64,000 nt of DNA, from contig NC_133108.1 in the NCBI RefSeq assembly GCF_022965805.1, positions 38,138,051 to 38,202,050 on the forward strand. Reading direction: 5' to 3'. Shown here one piece after another: positions 47,882 through 60,819 of the stretch. The DNA comes from Primulina eburnea. Taxonomy: Eukaryota > Streptophyta > Magnoliopsida > Lamiales > Gesneriaceae. The notes beneath the pieces were generated by a model. It made no database searches, was not told the DNA's origin, and was given only the letters and a program-made list of their open reading frames with translations. Each line of letters opens with the position of its first letter. The stretch's first letter is position 1. The position numbers and the translations under genes are program-made.

Positions 47882-50800
47882 ATGGATCACACAAATGAAA
47901 CTGCGAGTAGCAGTACTGAGAGGATTGTTGGGCAATTTGAAGGATTGTCCATGGATGTTGTGATGGCTCGATTCCAGGATCTCAAACCACCGAAGTTCTT
48001 TGGCACTGAGAGTGCTGAAAGAGCTGAGGCCTGGCTGAAGGATATCGAGCACTTGTTTAATATTGTTGAGTATTCCAAGGCTCGGAGACTGAAACTTTCT
48101 CTCTATCAGTTGAAAGACCGAGCTAAATCTTGGTGGGAAGCCGCTGAGATTGGATTGAAAGAGGCCGGGACTGAAGTCACATGGGATGTCTTCAAGGCCC
48201 AGTTTTTGGAGCAGTATTCCCCTCCTTCTTATTATACTGCTCAGGAGAATGAATTTAATAATCTGCAGCAGGGAACGATGTCTGTTGCAGAGTATGCTTC
48301 AAAGTTTTCTACTTTGTTGAAGTATGCACCTCACGTAGCTGGGAATGCGAGGGCAAAATATAACAGGTTTGTAAATGGTTTACATCCTGTCTTGTATACA
48401 TATGTTGTTTCTGGATTGCCTACCAGCTACGTAGAGGCAGTTGAACGAGCCAAGGCAGCCGAGGCTGGACTGAGGCGGGGAGGTCCACAGTATACTCCTC
48501 CACCACCGGTGTCAGCTCAGCAGCCTACTTTGCGACCGAGGGGTAAGAAGTTCAAGAAGACTGGATCTGCTTCTTCGTCTTCTTCGAGCTCTAGTGGATC
48601 ACAGCGAGGGAGTCCTGTGATAGCTCCCTACTGTAGTCATTGTGGAGGCAAACATACTATCGAGCAGTGTCGAGGTATGTTTGGTACTTGTTATCAATGT
48701 GGGCAGGAAGGCCATTTCTCTCGAGTATGTCCGAACAGGGGTACGACTTCTGCTCAACCCCAGTCAGGATTTAGAGGTGGCCCTAGTATGACGAGACCTG
48801 CTGTTCCTGTTCCATCTTTTCAGCAGTCGAATGTCCCACGATATCGAGGACCGGTTGGTCAGAGTGCCCCAGTTCCTCCTCAAGTGAGAGTGTATGCCAT
48901 GACTGAGGATCAGGCGAGAGAAGCTCCTGGAGGTGTGATTGCAGGTATTTGCACGCTTTGCGATTATCCTGCACGTGTTTTATTTGATACAGGAGCATCT
49001 CATTCATTCATATCTCATGCATTTGTTGCATCTCACGATATTGAGTGTACCCCGTTGTATGATATTTTGTCGATAGCCACGCCAGCAGGGAAGATTATTT
49101 TGTCTGAGAAAGTTGTGCATAATTGTGTATTGATATACGAGGATAATGTGGTATTTCTGAATTTGATTGTCCTCCCAATGCACGATTTTGATTGTATTGT
49201 TGGCATGGATATTTTGACGACGAATCGAGCTACTGTTGATTGTTGTCACGGAGTGGTTCGATTTCGACCGATTGATGGACCTAAGTGGAATTTTTATGGC
49301 AAGGGTTCCCAAGCCAAAATTCCATTGGTTTCCTCCTTGGAGATGTCTCGATTGTTGAATAGCGGAGATGAGGGTTATCTTATCTACGCTATTGATATTT
49401 CGAAGAAGGAGTCTTCCTTATCTGAGATTCCTGTTGCGAAAGAATTTCCGGATGTATTTCCCGATGAGATTCCTGATTTTCCTCCTCATCGAGAAGTTGA
49501 GTTTAGTATTGATCTTGTGCCGGGGACTGCACCTATATCTAAAGCTCCCTATCGCATGGCACCATTGGAATTGAAAGAATTGAAAGAACAATTACAGGAT
49601 CTTCTCGATAAGGGATATATTCGACCGAGTGTATCACCTTGGGGAGCTCCAGTTTTATTTGTTCGAAAGAAAGATGGTACGATGCGAATGTGTATCGACT
49701 ATAGACAACTGAATCGGGCTACTGTGAAAAATAAGTACCCACTTCCTCGTATTGATGACTTGTTTGATCAGCTTCAGGGTACTTCTGTATACTCGAAGAT
49801 TGATCTTCGTTCTGGGTATCATCAAGTACGAGTTCGAGACGAAGATGTGCCCAAAACTGCTTTTCATACGAGGTATGGCCACTATGAATTCTTGGTTATG
49901 CCTTTTGGTCTTACGAATGCTCCTGCTATTTTTATGGATTTAATGAATCGGGTCTTCCGAGATTATCTGGACCGATTCGTTATTGTGTTTATCGATGATA
50001 TTCTTGTGTATTCGAAATCGAGAAAGGAGCATGCTGAACATCTGAGACTGGTACTTCAAACTCTTCGTACTAGTCATTTATATGCTAAATTGTCCAAATG
50101 CGAATTCTGGATGGACAAAGTGGTATTTTTGGGCCACGTCATTTCGAGACATGGCATATCTGTTGATCCTTCGAAGGTCGAAGCTGTATTGAATTGGCCA
50201 AGACCTACGAATGTTCCTGAGATCCGTAGCTTCATGGGTTTAGCTGGATATTATCGTCGTTTTATTGAAGGATTTTTGAAGATAGCTAAACCTATTACTC
50301 AACTGACACAGAAGAATCAGAGATTCATTTGGTCAGATGAATGTGAAGCTAGTTTTCTTGAATTGAAGACGAGATTGACCACAGCACCTGTGCTTACTAT
50401 TCCCTCAGGTACCGGAGGATTTGTGGTGTGTACAGATGCGTCTGGTAAAGGTTTGGGCTGTGTTCTGATGCAACATGGCAAAGTGGTTGCTTATGCTTCT
50501 CGTCAATTGAAATCTCATGAAACACGTTATCCTGTTCATGATCTCGAATTGGCTGCCATTGTGTTTGCTTTGAAGATTTGGCGCCATTATTTGTACGGAG
50601 AAAAGTTTGTTATCTATTCGAACCATAAGAGTCTGAAGTATCTCTTTTCTCAATCTGATTTGAATATGAGGTAACGCAGGTGGATGGATCTCCTGAAAGA
50701 TTTTGATTGTGAGATTCAATATCACCCTGGATCGGTGAATGTTACTGTGGATGCCTTGAGTCGTAAAGTTCATGATTCTGTTCTAGCTTCTGTCAGTGTC

Positions 50801-52399
50801 GCCAAGGTACATGAGGATATATGTACTTCTGGTTGGACTTTTCACTCGAATTGGAATTCTGTCACTGTTTCAGCATTGCAAATTGAGCCAAATTTGATAT
50901 CGAAGATACGAAAGGCCCAACGAAGCGATGCTCAGATTCAAAAGTCGAAAGAACTTATATCTGCTGGACATCAGTCTGGATTTCAGATTTCTTCTGATGG
51001 TTCTTTACGACTTAATGGTCGGCTGGTAGTTCCTGATGACTCTGATTTGAGATCTACCCTTCTTCGAGAAGCACATTGTAGCAAATACAGTATTCACCCT
51101 GGAGGTCGGAAGATGTATTTGACATTGAGACCTCAATTCTGGTGGAGACGTATGAAGAAGGACATTGCTGAGTTTATTTCAAAATTTCTTGTCTGCCAGC
51201 AAGTGAAAGCCGAGAGAATGAAACCGGGAGGATTACTCCATAGTCTTGAAATCCCAAAATGGAATTGGGAGCATATTGCTATGGATTTTGTGACTCATTT
51301 GCCTCGTTCGCCCAGGGGCTGTGATGCTATTTGGGTGATTATTGATCGGCTTTCGAAATCTGCACATTTTATTCCGTATGAGCGGACTTATCCTTATAAG
51401 AGAATGACCCGTTTATACATTGAGAATGTTGTGAGACTGCATGGTGTGTCAGTCTCAATTGTATCTGACCGTGATCCCAGATTTGCCTCTAAATTCTGGG
51501 GTAGTTTCCAGGAAGCGATGGGTACGCGTTTGGCTATGAGTACTGCTTATCATCCTCAAACTGATGGCCAGACTGAGCGTACGATTCAAACGTTAGAAGA
51601 TATGTTGCGTGCTGTGGTGATGGACTTCAGAATGGGATGGCAAGATGCCTTACCATTGGTTGAATTTTCTTATAATAATAGCTTTCAGACGAGTATCGGT
51701 ATGGCACCGTTTGAAGCTCTATATGGGAGACGTTGTAGATCACCATTATTCTGGGATGAGATTGGTGAGAAACAATTGACTGGACCTGAAATGATACAGG
51801 AAATGAACGATAAGGTTCAGTTAATTCGGCAGCGGATGAAAGCTGCTCAGGATCGTCAAACAAGTTATGCGAATAAACGAAGACGACCCTTAGAATTCCA
51901 GAAAGGTGACAGAGTATTTTTGAAAATATCTCCCTTTAGAGGCACTGTTCAATTCGGCATGCGAGGGAAGTTATCTCCTCGATATGTTGGTCCATACGAG
52001 ATTCTGGATCGAGTTGGTGATCTTGCATATCGATTGGCATTGCCACCAGCTCTATCTGCTATTCACGATGTGTTTCATGTTTCTATGTTGAGGAAATATG
52101 AACCTGATCCATCACATGTACTTGCACCTGATGAGGTTGAGCTGGATCCTTCTCTTTCCTATGTTGAACAACCTGTTCGCATTATGGATCGAAAGGAAAA
52201 AATATTGAGAAATAAATCGATTCCTCTGGTACGAGTGCAATGGACACGACATGGTATTGAAGAATCGACGTGGGAATTGGAGAGCAAGATGCGAGATTCG
52301 TATCCACATTTGTTTGATTCTATGACATCTGTTCCATTGTATTCGATGTATTCTGATCCTTATTCCGATTTTAGTTTTGATATGTACTATAACTGGTGA
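47882..52399 (+). pseudogene. gag-pol: Inner gypsy Gag-Pol polyprotein, one stop codon
   Basis: A single frame of 1,505 codons broken once by TAA at 50672-50674, inside RNase H (930 and 571 codon parts). Gag: [30 protein letters not shown], zinc knuckles at residues 251 and 270 ([14 protein letters not shown]). Protease: [10 protein letters not shown] at residue 369. [32 protein letters not shown] and FIDDILVYS (Asp 705). RNase [10 protein letters not shown] at 852, but the later catalytic Asp is Asn (YSNHKSLKY, codon 50621). After the stop, the integrase zinc region has Phe (codon 51185) where its first Cys should be; the core MDFV, SDRDPRF, TDGQTERT looks intact. A C-terminal chromodomain (VRVQWTRHGIEESTWELE) identifies a chromovirus. 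Confidence 0.93.
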
Positions 52400-52464
52400 C
52401 ATATATATGTTTGCCAATGTTATGTATATAGAGATGTTTGAGATTTCGAGGGCGAAATCTTTTA

Positions 52465-52477
52465 AGTGGGGGAGAAA
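52465..52477 (+). promoter_or_regulatory. Inner gypsy polypurine tract
   Basis: AGTGGGGGAGAAA immediately before the 3' LTR. Confidence 0.9.
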
Positions 52478-54273
52478 TGTAAGGACCGTGTATCGTATTA
52501 TCGTAAATCTCATATGATTATCGATAATTAATGAACTTTTCATGTGATTATACATTTGATGTATATTATGACAATGAAATTGGAAAATGAATATTGAATA
52601 TGAATTGATGTTGTACGAATTGATTTGAGAGGCCGGACGCCAATTTAGTACAAACATTTAAAATTTGTACAGTACGAGTGGCGCCCGGGCGGTAGAAAAT
52701 GACCGCCCGAGCGCCAAGGTGAGAATTGCGAGCATTCGGGCAGAACATGCCGCGCCCGAGCGGTAGTTTTTGACCGCCCGAGCGCGGTGCATTTGAGACT
52801 CGGGGCAGAATGTCTCGCGCTCGGGCGCGAGAATTCTATCGCCCGAGCGCCGAGACGGTGGAGATAAGAATGAATTCTTTCATTCGATTTCTTCATTTTC
52901 ATTTCAGAGAGTTCGAGAAGGAACGAGGGAAATCGATTTTCTTTCTTCCAAATCGACTTTGAAACGCCGTCTAAACGCGAAACAAATTATATATTTGTAA
53001 TCTGCGCGTCGAGGGCTTCAGACTGAGGTAATTTTCTTCTAGTTCCAGCAGCTTGAAATATTAAAGTGCTGGAATAGCATGTATTTGAAGTTGAATTTCT
53101 GATATGTAGTAGAATATCCGACAATAAACTCGTATTCGAAGTCGGAATTGAATTATGATATGATTTGGATTTGATATGAATTTTTGAAGTTTCAAATGAT
53201 ATTTGAAACTCATGTTAATGATTTTGGAGTATGTTATTGATTGGAATGAATATGCTATTGATGTAGATAAAGTGTTATATCAATATCTTCAGGCTACATC
53301 AATTGGAACGAAGAATTGAGGTATGTTGCGACCGGGTAACATACGACAGGTATCTGTATTATATGATATATGATTGGATTGATTTGTTTGGAATTGGATT
53401 GGAATACGTGTCTATGTGCCTATTTGATGATTTGATGTGGCATACATGACATTGAGATTTGAGTATCGATGTACAAAATAAATGTTTTGTTAACACACAT
53501 CATTTTATGCATACATCGATACATGACATGCACGTTGAGCTATGATCCTTGGATACCCTGATATGATTTGATTGGATTCCGGGGTTTGTGAACACAATCG
53601 CTATGCCGGTATTATATGACCCGTAAAGCATAGACAATTGTGGCCCCATATGATTGGATATGAGATGTGGGATTGACGACGCTTCGTCGACGTTGTCATA
53701 TGTGTATTCCCATATCGGCCGGTGTGCCAGCTCGAGCATTGATTTGATTTGATAGCGATTCGATTGATTCTGACATGTGCTCAGTGGATGGGCATTTGAC
53801 CTGATACCTCCACGACATACATGCATTGCATACAATATATCATTGTTTAGATATCTGTGGTATATATGATTGGTTGTTCCATACGGAGCTTTGCTCACCC
53901 CCAAGGGGGGCTGTTGTTATCTTTGTGTGTGGACAATGGCAGGTACTCCAGGATATCAGGAGACCGGAGAGGGTACTTCTGGTGGGAGCCACAGCTTGGG
54001 ATGAGGTTTATGTTTATGTCTTGTTCCCAATATATATATGTATCTATATACCGGGGCATGTCTCGAGGATATGATATGTTTGTATGTGATTGGTTTTGAT
54101 TTCGTGTGGGCGTGTTTTATGATTTGAGATTAAATACTATTTTTAGTATTATAAATCTAGAAGAGATGTTTTGGGCTCGTCGTAAAAGAAATTTTAAACC
54201 CGTTTTCCGTTGTGATTAATTAATTCCTAATCTGATTGCATTGTAATAACGATTAGGAGCTAAGGGCCCCACA
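52478..54273 (+). repeat. Inner gypsy 3' LTR
   Basis: 1,796 bp, TGTAAGGACC...GGGCCCCACA. Same hairpins as the 5' LTR (52679-52854); AT tract nearly absent. Confidence 0.93.
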
Positions 54274-54278
54274 AGGCC

Positions 54279-57200
54279 AGAGTCTTCGCTTTGACAGAAG
54301 AGCAGGCCCAGGAAGCACCAGATGACGTTGTGGCGGGTAACTGTTCTTTATGTGGTTATCCTGCTTACGTATTAATTGATACCGATGCTTCACACACATT
54401 TATTTCTGAACGATTTGCATTGAGTCATGCATTGCCTGTACAGTCTTTAGCTACTGTAGTGTCGGTATCTTCGCCTTTGGGGATATGTTTGATATCTATA
54501 AATTCTTTTAAGCGTTGTGTACTACAGTATGACGGGCATGAGATTGAGTTAGATTGCATCGTACTCGGGTTGTCTGACTTTGACTGCATTATCGGTATTG
54601 ATATGCTAACCAAGTGCAGAGCGACAGTTGATTGTTTCCACAAGATAGTGAGATTCAGACCAGATATGGCTGAAGAGTGGAAATTTTACGGTAAGGATTC
54701 TAGAACGAGAATTCCTTTAGTATCCGTATTATCTATGACTCGATTATTACAGAAAGGAGTAGAAGGATTCCTTGTATATTCAGTAGATTTACTGAAGTCG
54801 AGTCCAGCATTGGCAGATCTGCCAGTGGTACGTGAGTTTGCTGACGTCTTCTCAGATGAGATCCCGGGATTACCTCCAGTTAGAGAGATAGACTTCAGCA
54901 TTGAACTGATGCCAGGTACAATACCGATTTCTAGAGCTCCGTACAGAATGACACCAGTTGAATTGAAAGAATTAAAAGATCAGCTGGAAGACTTACTGGC
55001 CAAGGGGTACATCAGACCGAGTGTGTCTCCTTGGGGTGCTCCAGTACTATTCGTAAGAAAGAAAGATGGTTCGATGAGACTCTGCATCGACTATAGGCAA
55101 TTGAACAAGGCAACGATAAAGAATAAATATCCTTTGCCTCGTATAGATGATTTATTCGACCAGTTGCAGGGTTCTTCAGTATATTCCAAGATCGATTTGA
55201 GATCGGGATATAATCAGCTGAGAGTCAGAGATTCTGATATCTCAAAGACGGCATTCAGCACCAGATATGGACACTATGAATTTATGGTAATGCCGTTTGG
55301 TCTGACGAATGCTCCAGCTGTATTCATGGGATTGATGAACCGTATCTTCCAGAAATATCTCGATGATTTTGTGATTATTTTCATCGATGATATTTTGATC
55401 TATTCAAAGAATATGAGTGAGCATGCTGAGCATCTAAGAACTGTGTTGCGAATTCTAAGGGCTGAGAAGTTATATGCTAAATTGTCGAAATGTGAGTTTT
55501 GGCTAAGACATGTAGTATTTCTGGGTCATATTATATCTGGAGATGGTATATCAGTGGATCCCAGTAAAGTGGAAGCCGTGATTTCTTGGCCAAGACCGAC
55601 ATCAGTGCCTGAAATTCGCAGTTTCATGGGTTTAGCAGGATACTACCGTCGTTTCATTAAAGATTTCTCGAGTATAGCTAAACCAATGACTCAGCTGACT
55701 CAGAAGAATGCTCCATTTGTTTGGTCTGAAGAATGTGAGACCAGTTTTCTGGAGTTGAAGAAGAGATTGACCAGTGCCCCAGTATTGACTATTCCGTCAG
55801 GAACTGGTGTTGCGACGCTTCTCACAGAGGGTTGGGATGTGTGTTGATGCAACGAGGGCATGCTATCGCTTATGCCTCAAGACAGCTTAAACCACATGAG
55901 ACCCGTTATCCAATTCATGATCTAGAATTGGCAGCCATTGTCTTTGCATTAAAGATATGGCGACACTATCTTTACGGGGAGAAGTGTGAGATATATTCTG
56001 ATCATAAGAGTTTGAAATATCTGTTTTCACAATCTGAATTGAATATGAGGCAACGAAGATGGCTTGATTTGCTTAAAGATTTTGATTGTGAAATCAAATT
56101 CTATCCAAGAAAGTCTAATGCAGCAGCTGATGCACTAAGTCGAAAGGTATGCTCTTTATCCTTGTCGATGATGGGTGTTTCAAATTTGATAGAAGACTGC
56201 TGTTTGTCTGGATTAGAATTTGAAATAGATTATAAACCGTTGAGATTTTATACGGTGCAAGTAGAACCAGAGCTGATTATGAGAATTAAGGCAGCTCAGA
56301 AAGTTGATCAGAATGTACAAAAATCAGTATCGATGGTTAGAGCAGGACATCGATCAGAGTATCAGGTACGTGACAACGTCTTGTATGTGAATAACCGTCT
56401 GGTTGTGCAGAATGTTTCAGATTTGAGACGACAGATATTGTCTGAAGCGCACAACAGTCGACTTAGTATTCATCCTGGTGGCAGAAAAATGTATAACGAT
56501 TTGAAAAGACAGTTCTGGTGGAAACACATGAAGAATGATATTGCGGAATTTGTTTCCAAATGTCTGAATTGCCAACAGGTGAAAGCAGAAAGAAAGAAAC
56601 CAGGAGGATTATTACAGAGTTTGTCCATTCCTGAATGGAAATAGGATCACATTTCCATGGATTTTGTGACGCAGTTGCCGCGTTCCTCCAAAGGTTGTGA
56701 TGCTATTTGGGTCGTGATTGACAGATTGACCAAATCCGCATGTTTTATACCATACAAGATGACGTACAGATTTGACCAGATGGCAGAGATCTATGTCAGA
56801 GAAGTGGTAAGATTGCATGGAGTGCCGAAGTCGATTGTATCAGATCGTGATCCTCAATTTACTTCGCACGTCTGGCAGAGTTTGCAGCAGGCTCTCGGTA
56901 CGAAGTTACATCTGAGTACCGCATATCATCCACAGACCGACGGACAATCAGAGCGGACTATCCAGACATTGGAGGATATGCTGAGAGCAGTAGTGCTAGA
57001 TTTTAGCACTAATTGGCAAGATGCATTGCCTCTTTGTGAGTTTTCGTACAACAACAGCTATCAGACGAGTATTGAGATGGCACCATTTGAAGAGTTGTAC
57101 GGAAAGAAGTGTAGATCCCCTCTTTATTGAGATGATATCTCTGAAGTGCCTGAGATTGGACAAGATATGATCAGAGATATGACAGAAAAAGTGAAGCTGA

Positions 57201-57697
57201 TACGAAAGAAAATGAAGGCAGCGCAAGACAGACATGCCAAATATGCCAATGTTCGACGCAGACCGTTGGTATTTGACGTAGGAGACCGAGTATTTTTAAA
57301 GATTTCACCTTTCAGAGGAGTTGTCAGATTTGGCAAGAAAGGGAAATTGTCTCCACGATACATCGGGCCTTATGAGATTCTCGAGAAGATAGGAGATCGT
57401 GCCTATCGACTCGCTTTACCGCCTTCATTATCTGGGATACATGATGTCTTTCATGTATCGTTATTAAGGAAATACCTTCCTGATGCTTCACATGCTATTC
57501 CACCAGACGAGGCCGAACTGGATGAGACATTGAGCTATGTTGAAAAACCGATTCAGATTATTGATCGCAAAGAAAAACAACTCAGAACGAAAATGATTCC
57601 ACTTGTGAAAGTGCAATGGACTCGTCATGGTATAGAGGAAGCAACTTGGGAGACTGAATCAGATATGAGACAAGAATTCCCAGAGTTGTTTCGATAA
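54279..57697 (+). pseudogene. pol: Outer gypsy Pol (protease to chromodomain), broken
   Basis: Continues the outer polyprotein after the nested element. Protease active site reads DTDAS (Asp codon 54384 where Gly is expected). RT is complete: [42 protein letters not shown] frameshift near 55810 leads to a stop at 55845-55847 at the start of RNase H; the frame reopens at 55832 with [20 protein letters not shown] and the normal YSDHKSLKY. Stops follow at 56642-56644 and 57128-57130, within integrase. Integrase keeps its zinc Cys pair (CLNCQQ) and core motifs (MDFV, SDRDPQF, TDGQSERT). The chromodomain (VKVQWTRHGIEEATWETE) ends at 57697. Confidence 0.92.
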
Positions 57698-57782
57698 TGT
57701 AAATTTCTTATACAGTTTTGTATATATACTCCTTATTGATACGAATAAAATGCCGGTGATTTCGAGGACAAAATCGTATCTT

Positions 57783-57795
57783 AGGGGGGGAGAAA
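57783..57795 (+). promoter_or_regulatory. Outer gypsy polypurine tract
   Basis: AGGGGGGGAGAAA directly before the 3' LTR. Confidence 0.9.
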
Positions 57796-58248
57796 TGTAA
57801 TGCCCGAGATTTTATGTCGTGTTAAATTACGATTATTGATTTTTAATCGAGACGATTATGAAAGGGCTAACCGAGACACGAAATAAGATCATGTGTGAAA
57901 ATTGATGTGTGAGAACAGTAGCATCGGCGCACATGCGCGACTATATGCGCGCATATGCGCTAGGGTTCCAGAAAGATTGGCCCATATGCGCCAATGGATT
58001 CGTGCACATGCGCTAGGGTACCCGAGACTTGGTAAATTTGAGATATGGCCTCGCGCACATACGCCGAGTAAGGCGCGCATATGCGCGAGTGTAGGTGGGC
58101 TCGAGACAGTAGGTCTCGCGCATATGCGCGAGTTGTCGAGAGCTTCAACGCGGAGACCCGAAGGTCTCGCGCATATGCGCCGAGTAAGTCGCGCATATGC
58201 GCGAGACGTGTTGAGCCAAGATCGAGCCACTCGTCCTGATGCATGTTG

Positions 58249-58311
<63 letters not shown>

Positions 58312-59642
58312 GCAAAACTTCCTTAGAATCTCAGAGGAAAAGAACGAGAGCTTCCGGGGAGAAATCACGTTTAATTCGATTTTACGATCAATCCGTCCGT
58401 TAGATTTTAAATCCGACTTCGGTACTGTGTTCATATCAACGCAGGCTACTACAGGACGTAAGTTTTATTACGTTTTGACATGTTTTGGAATTATGATGTT
58501 GTTAGAATTGAATACACGTCATATTTGTTGTTCTTGACATGTTAGACAGCGTAGAATCGAAGTCAGATTAAGAAACGGACGGAATATGGAATTGTTATGA
58601 ATTTCAGAAGGAAATTGACTAGAATTGATATCAGATTTGTACAGTGGTTGATTATAAATTATTGGAATTGGTATAGACGGATATAGTATTACCAGTATCG
58701 TAAGATTGTACTGTTGTACCGTCAGAATATGATAAAACAGAGATGTTGTGATTTGATTAGAATATTGAGACAGAATATTAACATTGTCATTGCCAGATTG
58801 AACAGTGACAGACGTTGAATCAAGACTTTGATTGTATCAGATCGACAGCAAGAAAGGTATAGATAAATGTTGATTCGGGATTGCACAACTCGAGTTAGGT
58901 TTGACTTGAGTTTCCCTAAATCACATACTTTATTTTATTGCATTGATATTTGCAGATTATCAGATTGATATGTTAATGTATTGACTTAGAACAGAGTCAG
59001 AGTCCGAGTCTAGGGCAGATCAGCCTAGCTAGGGCAGAACCGCCGAGTCTTTCTCAGAACCGATAAGACTCTAGACTTACGGTATATCGAAGAGCTTTAG
59101 ATGTAGATCGACGTCTATCTCAGACACTCGATACAACATACCAAAGTCTAAATTAGATTGGGATCCCTAGATTTGAGATAAGATAAGATTAGATCACGAG
59201 TCATTGATTCATGTAGTCAGATTAGATACATGTTTTGATGTTTGTTTATGCTTTTATATATGTTTTATATGATTGCATTTAATACATTGTTTATACTGGG
59301 ATATTTATATCTCACCGGAGTTATCCGGTTGTTGTCTTGTTTGTATGTGTGCATGACAACAGGTGGGACAGGTACATGGTCACAGAGATGAGGACAGATC
59401 GAGATTAGAGTGGTGATTCCGGACTTGGACTAGAGATAGGGTTTAAACACTTGATAGTAGTTGTTGAACCTGAGTATGTATGATTGTATATTTTATCAGA
59501 TTTATACTTTTATACTGATATGTATAGGAGTTTGATTCCATTACCTTCCGTATTTAAAAAAAAAAATTAGACCATGTTTACTATAATTGATTAATTAGTT
59601 CCAATCATGATTAAAAAGTTGATTAGCGTCCGGGTCCCCACA
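57796..59642 (+). repeat. Outer gypsy 3' LTR
   Basis: 1,847 bp. Differences from the 5' LTR cluster in the first 330 bp and the last 130 bp; the middle is nearly identical. It has one palindrome unit fewer, and its AT tract is at 58252-58304. Confidence 0.92.
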
Positions 59643-59647
59643 ATTTT

Positions 59648-60257
59648 TTTTTTAGAATATAGCTTTTGTTCCCTATCACAATGGGAAAAATTCATGACAC
59701 CAAGAAAAAGATATAGTCATATCTGAGAGGTTGAAGTGTAAATTTTTTTTAAAAAAATTTACATATGATATTACATTATGGATATTTTGGCATACCAGGA
59801 AGAAAATTCATTTGCTTAAGAAAGTTAAAAATGTGTGCTAAAATATAATTAAAAAGTAATAAACAGTGACATTATTTAATTAATTAAGCACAGATTTAAA
59901 CCACACATGATAAAAGTTGGGACAAACGAATTTGGAGAGAAGAAATTTTAAACATGACATCGGACTGGTGCTTTTCATAACATGGGTTGCAAATTCTTGT
60001 CATTTTTATCAATATTATTTTGTCATTTTTTGCTGTTCCGATATTGATGGAACCATATTTAAAAATTTATGAGTTCATTCATCCTCTTTTAGAAAAACAA
60101 TAAAAAAAATTGAAATTTTATGTAAATTTATATTCCAAAATCTAATATTTTAACAAAGAATATATGTCTAGATTTTAATGTAATTATCTTTTATCATCAA
60201 ATAAGCATGTTACAATTACGACAAGCCAACAACAATTTAGGGTCCGATTTCAGAAAG
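59648..60257. other. AT-rich spacer
   Basis: No gene or element recognised between the outer gypsy element and the LTR-like segment to the right. Confidence 0.35.
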
Positions 60258-60574
60258 TGTCACTAATCCAAACGCGAGTTTTGAAGTTAACCTGGGCCTG
60301 AATTAAGAAATAAGATCGTTAGGAGGGGGCCAGGAGGGGGCCAGGAGGGTGTCCTGGCGTAGCCCCTCCGACGCTCAAGTTAGAGACTGAGAATATATGG
60401 AGGAAGCAGCTAAGGGCGCTGCTGAAAACAATAATGTGAATCCTTTATCATACGCTTAAACATGGTATTTATAGTAGAATACCTGAGCTTGTCATGGGCC
60501 AGTCACCTGTGGGCCTTAGAGATTGGCCGGGAGTTTGGGCCGATCTTGATGGGTTCATCCTTGGGGTATCACCA
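60258..60574 (-). repeat. Putative 3' LTR of a Tat/Ogre-type element, minus strand
   Basis: Read on the minus strand it starts TGGTGATACC directly after a polypurine tract and has a CTATAAATACC box (about 60465-60476). It then contains ACTTGAGCGTCGGAGGGG, a motif I associate with LTRs of the Tat/Ogre group. A CCAGGAGGGGG direct repeat lies near its end (60321-60350, plus strand). The left border at 60258 is a guess from a TG/CA end; the matching LTR is outside the window. Confidence 0.45.
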
Positions 60575-60575
60575 G

Positions 60576-60589
60576 TCTCCCCCTCCCGA
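60576..60589 (-). promoter_or_regulatory. Putative polypurine tract
   Basis: CTCGGGAGGGGGAG on the minus strand, ending 1-2 nt before the TGGTGATACC LTR start. This orients the element leftward. Confidence 0.5.
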
Positions 60590-60819
60590 GTCGAACTGAA
60601 TCGTAGGTTCAAAGTTCGATTAGTTGTGTTGTCATTGGTTTATCGGCGCCGAGGACGTACCGTATTAGAAAAATTTATTTCGTTTGTCGTTAACGAACGA
60701 TGTTTGCCGCTGCGAAAATTACGGGGATCGACCTACTCGGTCAGGTCGTGGGGGTGTGGGGGCAACGCCCCCATAATTTTTTCAGAAATAAGCACTCGCA
60801 ATGGTGAGGCCGTGCATTT
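60590..60819 (-). other. Internal 3' region of the putative Tat/Ogre element
   Basis: Mixed-composition non-coding sequence between the polypurine tract and the GC-rich block. No coding domains were recognised. Confidence 0.3.

Larger units (their letters stand above)
45818..54273 (+). mobile_element. Inner Ty3/gypsy chromovirus nested in the outer element
   Basis: 8,456 bp, same strand as its host element, ends TGTAAGGACC...CCCCACA, flanked by AGGCC (45813-45817 and 54274-54278). Insertion is between the outer gag and protease coding. LTRs of 1,852 and 1,796 bp differ by 12 substitutions plus a 56-bp AT-tract difference, fewer than the outer LTRs, as nesting order requires. One stop at 50672-50674 breaks the polyprotein. 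Confidence 0.95.
42622..59642 (+). mobile_element. Outer Ty3/gypsy chromovirus, split by a nested element
   Basis: Ends TGTAATGCC...CCCCACA on both LTRs, flanked by the duplication ATTTT (42617-42621 and 59643-59647). Without the insertion it is about 8.56 kb. Order: 5' LTR, tRNA-Met primer site, gag, protease, RT, RNase H, integrase, chromodomain, polypurine tract, 3' LTR, as in Tekay/Del-like chromoviruses. LTRs differ by about 20-30 substitutions plus indels. At least eight coding lesions make it non-autonomous. Confidence 0.94.
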
